Shown piece after piece: positions 55,187 through 62,892 of a stretch of DNA of 64,000 bases (position 1 is the first letter of the stretch; each line of letters opens with the position of its first letter). Position numbers and translations under genes: made by a program. Source of the DNA: Erysipelotrichaceae bacterium (GTDB taxonomy: Bacteria; Bacillota_I; Bacilli_A; Erysipelotrichales; Erysipelotrichaceae); the NCBI GenBank assembly GCA_030523555.1, contig JAUNIH010000003.1:1-64000 (forward strand), written 5' to 3'. A model generated the notes under the pieces. That model saw only the letters and a program-made list of their open reading frames with translations, made no database searches and was not told the origin of the DNA.

Positions 55187-55642
55187 CTATTTGTTCTGTT
55201 CCGTTTTTTTTATTTCTTCGATTTCGGATAATATGTTAGGGTCGTTTTCCGCCGCGTAGCAAGGATCATCAATGGCATTTATAAGTCCGGCATCAGATAA
55301 AAGCTGAACTGAGAGTGAATCGAATATTTCGCATGCCCGTTCATTTTTGGATGTATCTACTCTGTAATAAAGATAGGCAATGAAATGTACAGGGTCTGGT
55401 ATGTACCTGTCATGAGCGTAATCCCAATAGTGCAATGCAAAATTAACAACCGACCATTCATCTTTGCATTCGTTATGCAGATATGCGCACCATGATTCGT
55501 ATACTTTCTGCCAGCCGTTTTCATCTATTGTTTCTTCTACTAGATTTTCCAGATTGTCAAGCTCTTCATCTGTGAAGTTATTATCCCAGTCAAGGGAGAA
55601 GATATATCTTGTTGTTTCCTCTAGATTCATTGTTTTTGTCAT
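55187..55642 (-). CDS. Unrecognised acidic protein of 151 residues
   Basis: Cytosolic, acidic, mostly helical sequence with many Trp and Tyr (SLDWDNNF, NGWQKVYESWCAYL, FALHYWDYAHDRY, VHFIAYLYYRVD). I start it at ATG 55642, because GGAGG lies 8 bases before it, inside the longer frame that opens at 55657. No membrane segment, signal or catalytic motif is apparent. Its size and composition resemble small immunity or antitoxin proteins, but I see no toxin nearby and do not assign it. It is followed by the 55-residue gene. Confidence 0.75.
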   Translation of the reverse strand: MTKTMNLEETTRYIFSLDWDNNFTDEELDNLENLVEETIDENGWQKVYESWCAYLHNECKDEWSVVNFALHYWDYAHDRYIPDPVHFIAYLYYRVDTSKNERACEIFDSLSVQLLSDAGLINAIDDPCYAAENDPNILSEIEEIKKTEQNK

Positions 55643-55927
55643 TTGTTTTTCCTCCATTCTAATCTTGGGCTTAAAAATTCAGAGTTTTAGAGATGGTTTT
55701 CATAATGTTTGCAGTTTCTGCATAAAGCGCGTTTACTGTGGTTTAGTTTTTTATATATTACTATTTTATTTTTTCTTATCAAATCATGGTGACTGTATTC
55801 TGATTATGATTCTGAAATTTTGAAGATTGTAAATATCAAAAAAGAATATATCGTAACATTATTATGACGAGAATAACAAAAATGATTGTCAATATGAAAT
55901 ATAATTTATAAATAGACAAGGATAAAA

Positions 55928-56341
55928 ATGAAACAGGATACAAAAGTGTTGTTTGTCTGCCACGGCAATATCTGCAGAAGTGCTATGGCAGAATATATGT
56001 GCAGATATAAATATCCGCATATTGAATGTGCATCAAGAGCGGTATCAAATGAAGAAAGTGGAAACGATATCTATCCACCTGCCAAAAGATGTCTTGAAAG
56101 ACATCATATTCCTTATGGCAGACATTATGCGAGAAAGATAAGTCAGAGTGATTATGAATACTATGATGTGATTTATGTCATGGATCACAGTAATATGTAC
56201 TACATCAACCGTATACTTGATGATAAGGATCATAAGATTAAAATGCTGTGTGAGAGGGATGTTGAAGATCCTTGGTATACCGGAGATTTTGAAGGTGTAT
56301 ATAATCAGATAGATGAAGCTTTAGATAAGATGGATCTGTAG
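55928..56341 (+). CDS. Low-molecular-weight protein tyrosine phosphatase
   Basis: Cytosolic phosphatase with the P-loop VCHGNICRSAMAE (Cys-x5-Arg, near residues 12-24) and the acid loop DPWYTGDFEGVY near residue 117. The 137-residue length is slightly short for the family (about 150). AAGGA precedes the ATG. It is followed directly by a GNAT gene and a U32-like gene with TAGATG-type junctions, so the three form one operon. About 285 bases of AT-rich, gene-free sequence lie upstream and must hold its promoter. Confidence 0.93.
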   Translation: MKQDTKVLFVCHGNICRSAMAEYMCRYKYPHIECASRAVSNEESGNDIYPPAKRCLERHHIPYGRHYARKISQSDYEYYDVIYVMDHSNMYYINRILDDKDHKIKMLCERDVEDPWYTGDFEGVYNQIDEALDKMDL

Positions 56342-56794
56342 ATGTTTAATTTGTTTGCTAAAAGAAAATATGAAGGACCGGTAGTTGATCTTAAAGAAAA
56401 ATACCGTTTCAGTGAAAGAACGGCATATGATGGTGTACCGGCTGTCTATTATGATATCTATACCCATAATGAATCAAAAAAGGTCGGAACCTGTGATCTT
56501 CGTTTAAAAAATGATGGAGATATGTATTACTTCGGTAATATCGGATATAATGTCCTTCCTTCTTACCGTGGTCATAATTATGCCTATTATGCGTGTCTAT
56601 TGATGTTTGAGATTGCGAAGAAAGAATTCGGACTCAATGAACTTATCATTACCTGTTCACCTGAGAATAAGGCTTCCTATAAAATACTCGAAAAGCTTGA
56701 TGGTGAATTTATAGAAACAGTAGATGTTCCTAAAGATCACGAACTTTACCTTAATGGTGAAAAGGTAAAATGTATCTTCAGATATAAATTATGA
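56342..56794 (+). CDS. GNAT-family N-acetyltransferase
   Basis: Acetyl-CoA-dependent transferase of 150 residues. The central strand YYFGNIGYNVLPSYRGHNYAYYACLLM holds a degenerate acetyl-CoA loop (RGHNYA in place of RGxGxG/A). ELIITCSPENKASYKILEKL is the usual C-terminal motif B. The start codon follows the phosphatase stop directly with no own ribosome site. Substrate is unknown. Confidence 0.85.
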   Translation: MFNLFAKRKYEGPVVDLKEKYRFSERTAYDGVPAVYYDIYTHNESKKVGTCDLRLKNDGDMYYFGNIGYNVLPSYRGHNYAYYACLLMFEIAKKEFGLNELIITCSPENKASYKILEKLDGEFIETVDVPKDHELYLNGEKVKCIFRYKL

Positions 56795-57681
56795 ACACTG
56801 ATATAAAAGCTTCTTTTCATTTACCGGGTTTATTTGAATTCTATGATCTTTATAAGATATTCCTTTCAGTATACGCTGAACATCGGGAATATTTTTATGA
56901 TCATATAGAGATAGAATCCATCTATGGTTCTCCAGCCGGCAGTATCTGGTCAGGAGGAAGAGTAGGATATGGGGAAGATGATATAGAAGACTGTTTAAAA
57001 CTAATGAAGGAATATCATCTGTCATCCTGTCTTACCTTCAGTAATTCTTTAATTAAAGACGAACATCTGTCTGATAAACTGTGCAATCACCTGTGTTCAG
57101 TTCTTAATGAAGAAAAAGGTAATGGCGTAATAGTTTCTTCAGATCTCTTGAAAGAATATATAAAAGAAAAATATCCCAATCTTTATCTAGTATCTTCAAC
57201 TACCAAAGTACTTACAGATTTTAAAGATTTAAAAAGAGAACTTGATAATGAAGATTATCTTTATGTTGTACCTGATTTCAGGTTGAACAAAAGCTTTGAA
57301 AAACTTGAATCTTTAAGTAATGAAGAAAAAGAAAAGGTATCATTCCTGGTGAATGAGTGCTGTCATATAGACTGCAATGTGAGAAAACAGTGTTACGAAA
57401 ACGTCAGCAGAAAGGCCTTAGACATTGAATGTGAAGATCATGTATGTCCTAATAAAGATACATACCGTTTTTCGGATGCGATGAATAATAAGATGTTTAT
57501 CAGTAATGAAGATATCGTGAATACATATCTTCCTATGGGCTTCAGACATTTCAAGATAGAAGGAAGAAGTCTTGGCAGTGCAGTGGTGTTAGAGATGTTA
57601 ATGTATTATCTCATTAAGCCGGGATATCATTTATTGTTGAGAGAGATGATATATCTTGACAGCAGTCTTGATCTTTTCTGA
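56791..57681 (+). CDS. U32-peptidase-like protein with a Cys cluster
   Basis: A 296-residue protein related to the U32/UbiU-UbiV group. Cys residues in NECCHIDCNVRKQCY (about 190-204) with later Cys in IECEDHVCPN could hold an iron-sulfur cluster. RHFKIEGRSLG near residue 252 is the U32 signature (KIEGR). The length equals the UbiV-like minimal form. Relatives act in RNA hydroxylation, ubiquinone synthesis without oxygen, or peptide cleavage, and I cannot choose among them. It overlaps the GNAT gene by 4 bases. Confidence 0.72.
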   Translation: MNTDIKASFHLPGLFEFYDLYKIFLSVYAEHREYFYDHIEIESIYGSPAGSIWSGGRVGYGEDDIEDCLKLMKEYHLSSCLTFSNSLIKDEHLSDKLCNHLCSVLNEEKGNGVIVSSDLLKEYIKEKYPNLYLVSSTTKVLTDFKDLKRELDNEDYLYVVPDFRLNKSFEKLESLSNEEKEKVSFLVNECCHIDCNVRKQCYENVSRKALDIECEDHVCPNKDTYRFSDAMNNKMFISNEDIVNTYLPMGFRHFKIEGRSLGSAVVLEMLMYYLIKPGYHLLLREMIYLDSSLDLF

Positions 57682-57699
57682 TATTGAAAGAAATAAAGT

Positions 57700-57835
57700 C
57701 TTTTAGTAAGATAAATACTAATGAGGGAGTAGTTTGCGCTAAGCGTGGCAAACCAACATACTGGGTAAAACCTGGTTTTGTCTTAAAAAACGAGACTCAT
57801 GTATAACTTTTATGTTGTGCATGGGGATTATTTGA
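57700..57835 (+). ncRNA. yybP-ykoY-type manganese riboswitch upstream of mntP
   Basis: The leader contains the family-like segments GAGGGAGTAG (57723-57732) and CGAGACTCATG. A hairpin CATGTATAAC with GTTGTGCATG (G-U pairs allowed) follows, then GGGGAT. The gene downstream encodes an MntP-type manganese exporter, the classic partner. CATGGGG at about 57820-57826 can also pair with the CCCATG arm of the terminator, so ligand binding could switch termination. I identified it from position and motif memory, not from a covariance search. Confidence 0.75.
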
Positions 57836-57842
57836 TTATTAG

Positions 57843-57868
57843 CCCATGTGATACATGGGTTTTGTTTT
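57843..57868 (+). terminator. Riboswitch expression-platform terminator
   Basis: CCCATGT-GAT-ACATGGG followed by TTTTGTTTT, ending 12 bases before the mntP start codon. Confidence 0.82.
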
Positions 57869-57880
57869 GGGAGAGTAATA

Positions 57881-58438
57881 ATGATTGAAGTAATTTTATT
57901 GGGTATAGCCTTATCTATGGATGCATTGGCAGTATCGATTGCCAATGGTATTAAATACAGTAACTATGGAAGAAAAGAGATGTTTCTTTCTTCTTTATCT
58001 TTTGGTGTTTTTCAGGGATTAATGCCGTTACTTGGATATCTGGTGTTTTTACCATTCATATCCTATGTTGAAAAGATTGATCACTGGCTGGTATTTATCA
58101 TCCTGGGATATATCGGTTTTGGTATGATAAAGGATTCTTTTGAAAAGGATGACTTAAGTGAAAGTGGAGAAATGTTTTCGTTTAAGATACTGATGGCTGA
58201 ATCGGTTGCGACAGCCATAGATGCCTTAAGTGTCGGTATTGCCTTACCGGCTCTACCTTTAAATCCGTACCTTTCATGTCTTGTGATATGCATGTGTACC
58301 TTTATCATCTGCCTGATTGGACATGGTTTAGGTAAACAGCTTGGTATGTTACTTAAGAATAAGGCTCTAGCCTTAGGCGGTATTATTCTTATTCTTATCG
58401 GTTTAAAGACCTTAATTGAACATCTTGGTATTCTTTAA
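57881..58438 (+). CDS. mntP: Manganese efflux pump MntP
   Basis: Small membrane exporter of 185 residues and six membrane helices, of the former DUF204 family. The repeated metal motifs are ALSMDALAVSIANG in helix 1 and ATAIDALSVGIALP in helix 4, each with a membrane Asp. I start it at ATG 57881, with GGGAG upstream. The longer frame from 57848 begins within the terminator. It is controlled by the manganese riboswitch directly ahead. The stop shares a base with the next gene. Confidence 0.93.
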   Translation: MIEVILLGIALSMDALAVSIANGIKYSNYGRKEMFLSSLSFGVFQGLMPLLGYLVFLPFISYVEKIDHWLVFIILGYIGFGMIKDSFEKDDLSESGEMFSFKILMAESVATAIDALSVGIALPALPLNPYLSCLVICMCTFIICLIGHGLGKQLGMLLKNKALALGGIILILIGLKTLIEHLGIL

Positions 58439-58689
58439 TGGAAAGACTTAATGATATTAATGAAACCCTTAATTATCTAAGAGATGGGGCAATAGTTACC
58501 AGTAACGGTAAGGATCAGTTTGTCTTCAAGAAAGAAAGAATCTGCTGTTATGATAACGGAACCCACTATACTCTCGATATAAAGGATTTTACAGATCTGT
58601 ATAAAAAAACTGTCTTCTATATCTATGAAGACAGTGTAGAAATTGATCTGGATAAGGATGAAGCGTATTACCGGTATTATAAGAAGTGA
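58438..58689 (+). CDS. Small uncharacterised protein coupled to mntP
   Basis: An 83-residue protein, MERLNDINETLNYLRDGAIV to YYRYYKK, rich in charged and aromatic residues, without signal or membrane segment. It starts on the last base of the mntP stop, so it is translated from the same riboswitch-controlled message. The C-terminal half repeats short acidic beta-like strands (VEIDLDKDEAYYRYY). I recognise no family. A role with manganese is only guilt by association. Confidence 0.7.
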   Translation: MERLNDINETLNYLRDGAIVTSNGKDQFVFKKERICCYDNGTHYTLDIKDFTDLYKKTVFYIYEDSVEIDLDKDEAYYRYYKK

Positions 58690-58699
58690 TACGCTTTTT
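58661..58699 (+). terminator. Terminator after the mntP operon
   Basis: AAGCGTAT (58661-58668) pairs with ATACGCTT (58689-58696), with a 20-base loop and a short T run. The coding end is inside the loop. Confidence 0.65.
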
Positions 58700-59258
58700 A
58701 TTTCTTTTTGAATGTAAGACCCAGTATCGCTCCAGATAAGCCACCAATGATGTGAGTCAACTGAGATATGTTGTCGGCATTCTGCACGCCGGCGATTACT
58801 TCCTGTCCAAGCCACAGGATTGCGACAAGTATAAGGGTAACCGGTATACCGTTGTCTTTTCCGGTAATAGAAGCCAGCAGGATAAACGCAAAGACAACAC
58901 CACTGGCACCCAACAGTACATAATCAGGCTGCAGGATATTATGCACGATTCCTGTAACTATTGCGGTTGTAAGAATAACGGTAATCAGACGGTCATGATA
59001 CTTTTCTTCAAGAATAGGTCCCAGTAATAATATATACAGCATATTTGAAATAAGATGTTCAATATCAGCGTGTCCAAAGACATGTCCTATAAGTCTTATA
59101 TAGGTCATAGGGTTGAACCATGAAGAACCATAGGTACAGAAGAAAAGATCAGTACTTAAGCCTGATGTAAGAAAATCGGCAATCAAAACGATGCAGCAGA
59201 TCAGTACGAAACCTAAAGTTATAGGAGCGTTGTTGTAGATAACAAATTTTTTCTTCAT
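58698..59258 (-). CDS. Rhomboid-family intramembrane serine protease
   Basis: Membrane protease of 186 residues and six helices. Catalytic Ser is in LLGASGVVFAF near residue 117 and His in HIIGGLSGAILG near residue 168. HADIEHLISNMLYILLLG gives the conserved His/Asn of helix 2. The first loop has the NPMTYIRL segment. It is slightly short but has all key residues. On the minus strand a TAATAA lies 11 bases before the ATG, and the leader is at most a few bases. Substrate is unknown. Confidence 0.9.
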   Translation of the reverse strand: MKKKFVIYNNAPITLGFVLICCIVLIADFLTSGLSTDLFFCTYGSSWFNPMTYIRLIGHVFGHADIEHLISNMLYILLLGPILEEKYHDRLITVILTTAIVTGIVHNILQPDYVLLGASGVVFAFILLASITGKDNGIPVTLILVAILWLGQEVIAGVQNADNISQLTHIIGGLSGAILGLTFKKK

Positions 59259-59269
59259 CCTTTTTATTA

Positions 59270-59299
59270 TTGCACAAAGATATGTCCAAATAATAAAAT
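59270..59299 (+). promoter_or_regulatory. Leaderless promoter of the patatin-like gene
   Basis: TTGCAC (59270-59275), 18-base spacer and TAAAAT (59294-59299), then six bases to the ATG. The expected transcript starts at the A of the start codon. This is the best complete example of the leaderless layout in the window. Confidence 0.68.
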
Positions 59300-59305
59300 T
59301 AAGTC

Positions 59306-60166
59306 ATGGAAACAAAAAAGACTGCGGTTGTTTTAGAAGGTGGAGGAATGCGTGGAGCCTATACGGCAGGCGCTCTTTCATGGCTTGTAGACAACGGTAT
59401 TGAAGCTGATAATGCCTATGGTATTTCTACAGGTGCTGTACATCTGTGCAATTACCTGATGAAGAATATGCAGAATCTCTTTGATTTTTCAACTGATTAT
59501 ATCGCTGACAAGAAATTTGTCGGTATAAGGCCTATATTAAGCTGCGGCAGAATTGTAAACTATGATCTTCTCTTTGATGAATTTCTGAAGAAGGAAATCG
59601 GTTTTGACATTTCACCTTTAAAAGATATTAAGACAGATGGCTATATCGGAGTATATGATCTGGCGGATGCGAAAACCAATTATATCTCTATTCATGATAT
59701 TGACTATACGGAACTGAAGGCTGCCTGTACCTTACCGGTTCTAGGCAAGACTGTACATAAGGATGGCCATGATATTCTTGATGGCGGTATCACCAAGATG
59801 ATCCCTATTGAAAAGGCTGTAGAAGACGGCTGCAATGCGTGTATTGTCATAACCACAAAACCTGGGGATTATGTACGTAAACCTGCCAAGGAACCTATCA
59901 TTCAGATTATGAAGATGTGTTATCCAAGCTGTAAACAGATATCGGAAGACTACCGTGTAAGACATATCAACTACAATGATCAGATAAGTCTCATCAAGAA
60001 ACTTGAAGAAGAAAAGAAAGCTGTCTATATCTTCCCATCCAAATCCAGCAACGTCTCCCGTTTAGGAGGCTCCAAGGAAGAATTAAGAGAACTCTATGAA
60101 CTTGGAAGAAGCGATATGGAAGCCCGCAGGGAAGAGATATTAACCTTATTCAATAAGAATGTTTAA
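59306..60166 (+). CDS. Patatin-like phospholipase
   Basis: Lipid acyl hydrolase of the RssA/YjjU-like patatin group, 286 residues. The oxyanion hole is LEGGGMRGAYTAG near residue 10. The nucleophile elbow is GISTGAV near residue 40 (Ser in Gly-x-Ser-x-Gly), and the catalytic Asp is in LDGGI near residue 157. It has no signal peptide. It overlaps the following lipoprotein gene by 8 bases. Natural substrate is unknown. Confidence 0.92.
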   Translation: METKKTAVVLEGGGMRGAYTAGALSWLVDNGIEADNAYGISTGAVHLCNYLMKNMQNLFDFSTDYIADKKFVGIRPILSCGRIVNYDLLFDEFLKKEIGFDISPLKDIKTDGYIGVYDLADAKTNYISIHDIDYTELKAACTLPVLGKTVHKDGHDILDGGITKMIPIEKAVEDGCNACIVITTKPGDYVRKPAKEPIIQIMKMCYPSCKQISEDYRVRHINYNDQISLIKKLEEEKKAVYIFPSKSSNVSRLGGSKEELRELYELGRSDMEARREEILTLFNKNV

Positions 60167-61358
60167 AAAGATATGCTGTATATTTTTGCTGATATTATGT
60201 ACAGCCTGTAATTCAAAAGAAGAAATCATCAAAGAAGAACTCATTGCGCCTGCCAATGATTCTTTTGTTATGGCGATGATACCTGATAATCTTTATCAGC
60301 GTCTGAATAATAATAATCTTCATCTTGAAAACTATGAATTCAAAGCTCTGTATAAAGATATCTATGCTTCAGATCTTACTGATATAAATAATCATATAAT
60401 CCGTCTTACATCAAGAAAGAAAGTATTAATAGAAGTACTTTCTATCAGCTGTTCACACTGTCAGGAACTGTTAAATGATATAAACAGTTATAACTGTAAT
60501 GAATATGATCTGATTCTTTATTTTGATAATGGTAATGCAGACGAAGTAAACGAACTCATTCAAGATATAGCCATTGATGAAGATATCATTATCATTCCCA
60601 AAAATGATGGTTTAAGCAGATATATAAGAGAAGATCTGAAACTTGAAAAATATCCGACATCTTTGTTTTATGTTGATGATATCTTAAGCTTCTGTTTTGG
60701 CGGAACTTTTGATGATAAACAGTTTGAGACGATGAAAGATCTTGGTTTTGATAATCCGATAGATAAAGAGACATTTATCATCGATGGAAACAATATCATC
60801 GATATGTGCAGAAACATAAGTGATGTTAAAGATGATCTGAGTACTGAAAATCAGAATAAGCTGAAAGATGCCGTAATAAGCGATGAAGCTGTCGATATGA
60901 CTTATTCTCTGATGTCTAAACCTGTGGATTTTAATGATCTCAATAATGTAAATTCTTTGATATATCTGAATGAGATAGAAGATTATGCATATTATCAGGA
61001 TAAGGATGTCATTATCTTTTTCCCAACAGTAGAAAGCGATGAAGATATTGATTTCATCAATTCTTTAATGGAAGAAAACAGTACTTATGAATATTTCGCC
61101 ATAATGGATGACTCTTTTTATTCCAACAGTGACAGATATCTTAATCTTAATCATAAGCTGAACTGTAAGGTTGCCAGTTCTTTGGCTGCCATACCATCAT
61201 TTCTGAATGATATATATATTGTCAATAAACCATCGGCCTTATTTATTAAAAATGGAATTATGATGGGTATCTGTATTGAGATTAAAGATAATGAAACATT
61301 TAAAAAAGCGACTGATATCTTTATTGATAATCCAATCGCTTATGTAAGTAACAATTAA
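60159..61358 (+). CDS. Thioredoxin-like lipoprotein
   Basis: Extracytoplasmic lipoprotein of 399 residues. The signal KKICCIFLLILCTAC is lipidated at Cys17. A thioredoxin-like part (about 60-195) has C98-SH-C101 in SISCSHCQEL and the cis-Pro segment KYPTSLFY near 167. A second part (about 245-395) looks like a degenerate repeat of the same fold without Cys-x2-Cys (VIIFFPTVESDE, NKPSALFIKNG). It may receive electrons from the CcdA-thioredoxin protein. Function is otherwise unknown. Confidence 0.77.
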   Translation: MFKKICCIFLLILCTACNSKEEIIKEELIAPANDSFVMAMIPDNLYQRLNNNNLHLENYEFKALYKDIYASDLTDINNHIIRLTSRKKVLIEVLSISCSHCQELLNDINSYNCNEYDLILYFDNGNADEVNELIQDIAIDEDIIIIPKNDGLSRYIREDLKLEKYPTSLFYVDDILSFCFGGTFDDKQFETMKDLGFDNPIDKETFIIDGNNIIDMCRNISDVKDDLSTENQNKLKDAVISDEAVDMTYSLMSKPVDFNDLNNVNSLIYLNEIEDYAYYQDKDVIIFFPTVESDEDIDFINSLMEENSTYEYFAIMDDSFYSNSDRYLNLNHKLNCKVASSLAAIPSFLNDIYIVNKPSALFIKNGIMMGICIEIKDNETFKKATDIFIDNPIAYVSNN

Positions 61359-61996
61359 ATATTGAAAGGATAGGAATCGATGTCAGAAACAAATGACATC
61401 TTTTCTTTAGTGGTTGGATGTTCAAACTCTAACATATATGCGTGTAAGGCAATCTGCTGACCTTTGATGGCATTTCTGTTGTATCGCTGATCTCCCCAGA
61501 GTGGATGGTTTCTTGATGAAAACTGTACTCTTATCTGATGGGATCTTCCGGTTTTAAGATTTACTTTTACCAGTGCCAGATTGTCTTTTCTTTTTAAGAC
61601 TTCATAATCAAGCACAGCCAGTTTTCCTTTGGGATCAACCTTTACGGTATTGGTTTTTGTATCCTTTAAAAGATAATCTTCAAAGTGTCCTGAATCTTCA
61701 AGATTATTATCTTCAACTACCGCAAGGTAGGTCTTTTTCAGACTGTGATCACTTACCTGTTTTGAAAGTCTCGAGGCAGCCTTTGAAGTTCTGGCAAAGA
61801 CACAGACACCACCAACCGGTCTATCAAGTCTGTGTACCAGTCCAAGATAGACATCACCGGGTTTATGGTATTTTTCTTTGATATATTCTTTAGCCATTGT
61901 AAGAAGATCCTTATCTTTTGATGAATCTTCCTGCATAGGCACATTTACAGGTTTTTCAACTACCAAAAGATGGTTATCTTCATAGATTATATTCAC
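61355..61996 (-). CDS. RluA-family pseudouridine synthase
   Basis: Isomerises uridine in rRNA or tRNA. The catalytic motif HRLDRPVGGVCVFA has the active Asp near residue 63, and LKTGRSHQIRVQFS and GDQRYN follow. There is no S4 domain at the N terminus, so it is the short form (213 residues). I start it at GTG 61996, which overlaps the TGA of the methyltransferase and follows AAGGTGG. The longer frame opens inside that gene. Target site is unknown. Confidence 0.9.
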   Translation of the reverse strand: MNIIYEDNHLLVVEKPVNVPMQEDSSKDKDLLTMAKEYIKEKYHKPGDVYLGLVHRLDRPVGGVCVFARTSKAASRLSKQVSDHSLKKTYLAVVEDNNLEDSGHFEDYLLKDTKTNTVKVDPKGKLAVLDYEVLKRKDNLALVKVNLKTGRSHQIRVQFSSRNHPLWGDQRYNRNAIKGQQIALHAYMLEFEHPTTKEKMSFVSDIDSYPFNI

Positions 61997-62856
61997 CTGA
62001 ACCACCTTGTCGTCTGACCGCATGGAAGGGTATAGTCGCTGTCTTTAATGTCTATACCTATTTCATCCGAGATCACATTTCCGCCGATTCCTGTAATTTC
62101 TATATGTCTGTTTAAGGTATTGTACATAGCTGTAGAAGAATAACCGGTAGTATAGGTATTGATGATATAGAAAAGGGCATCTTCACTTAGAAGCTGCAGA
62201 CAGTTTTCAATTAAGGGATTTATTTTATCTTCAAATTTGAAAAGTTCATTATCAGGACCTCTGCCGTATGAAGGAGGATCCATGATGATACCATCGTATT
62301 TTCTTCCTCTTCGAATTTCTCTAGATGTAAACTTTAAGGCATCATCGACAATAAAACGGATAGTATTGTCTGTAAGAGAAGATAATTTCATATTCTCTTT
62401 GGCCCATTCATTGATACCTTTTGAGGCATCAACGTGAACTACTTCGATGGCTCCGGCAGATGATGCGACCATGGAAGCAGCACCGGTATATCCGAAAAGA
62501 TTAAGTATTCTAATATCTTTCTTACCCTGAATTTTTTCATATATGAAATCCCAGTTGGCTGCCTGTTCAGGGAAAAGACCGGTATGTTTAAAACCGGTAG
62601 GCGATACCTTGAAAGTGAGATCTCTGTAGTTTACATTCCAGTTTTCCGGAAGTTTTCTGTTGAACTGCCAAAAACCGCCGCCCTTGTTTGAACGGTGATA
62701 TACGGCATCTGCCTTATCCCATAATTCGGGCTTCGTCTTAGGCCAGATCGCCATTGGATCAGGCCTTCTTAAAATGATACCTTTCCAGTTCTCCAGTTTT
62801 TCTTTATCTCCCGCATCTAAAAGGATATAATCAGGGAAATTTGAGCTAGTAATCAT
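61993..62856 (-). CDS. Class I SAM-dependent RNA methyltransferase (RlmI/RlmK-like)
   Basis: The 287-residue enzyme has FPEQAANWDFIYEKI before the SAM motif ILNLFGYTGAASMVAS (near residues 116-131). VVHVDASKGINEWAKEN is motif II, and MDPPSYGRGP near residue 192 is the catalytic NPPY-like loop of the COG1092 type, which methylates C5 of cytosine or N2 of guanine in rRNA. It lacks the N-terminal PUA domain of RlmI. There is no ribosome site, and TAAAAT (62868-62863, minus strand) begins 12 bases before the ATG. It overlaps the pseudouridine synthase, so the pair looks like an rRNA modification unit. Confidence 0.87.
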   Translation of the reverse strand: MITSSNFPDYILLDAGDKEKLENWKGIILRRPDPMAIWPKTKPELWDKADAVYHRSNKGGGFWQFNRKLPENWNVNYRDLTFKVSPTGFKHTGLFPEQAANWDFIYEKIQGKKDIRILNLFGYTGAASMVASSAGAIEVVHVDASKGINEWAKENMKLSSLTDNTIRFIVDDALKFTSREIRRGRKYDGIIMDPPSYGRGPDNELFKFEDKINPLIENCLQLLSEDALFYIINTYTTGYSSTAMYNTLNRHIEITGIGGNVISDEIGIDIKDSDYTLPCGQTTRWFR

Positions 62857-62862
62857 AAATCA

Positions 62863-62886
62863 ATTTTAGCATGTATGGTGTAGAAT
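62863..62886. promoter_or_regulatory. Divergent leaderless promoters for the methyltransferase and Nudix genes
   Basis: The 36-base gap between start codons holds TAAAAT on the minus strand (62868-62863) and TAGAAT on the plus strand (62881-62886). Each begins exactly 12 bases before its start codon (ATG 62856 and GTG 62893). Confidence 0.6.
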
Positions 62887-62892
62887 AATGTT

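Noticed and set aside
54082-55927. Prophage, plasmid or integrative element around kptA
   Set aside because: No integrase, transposase, relaxase, tRNA target or flanking repeats were found. Looser spacing alone is not enough.
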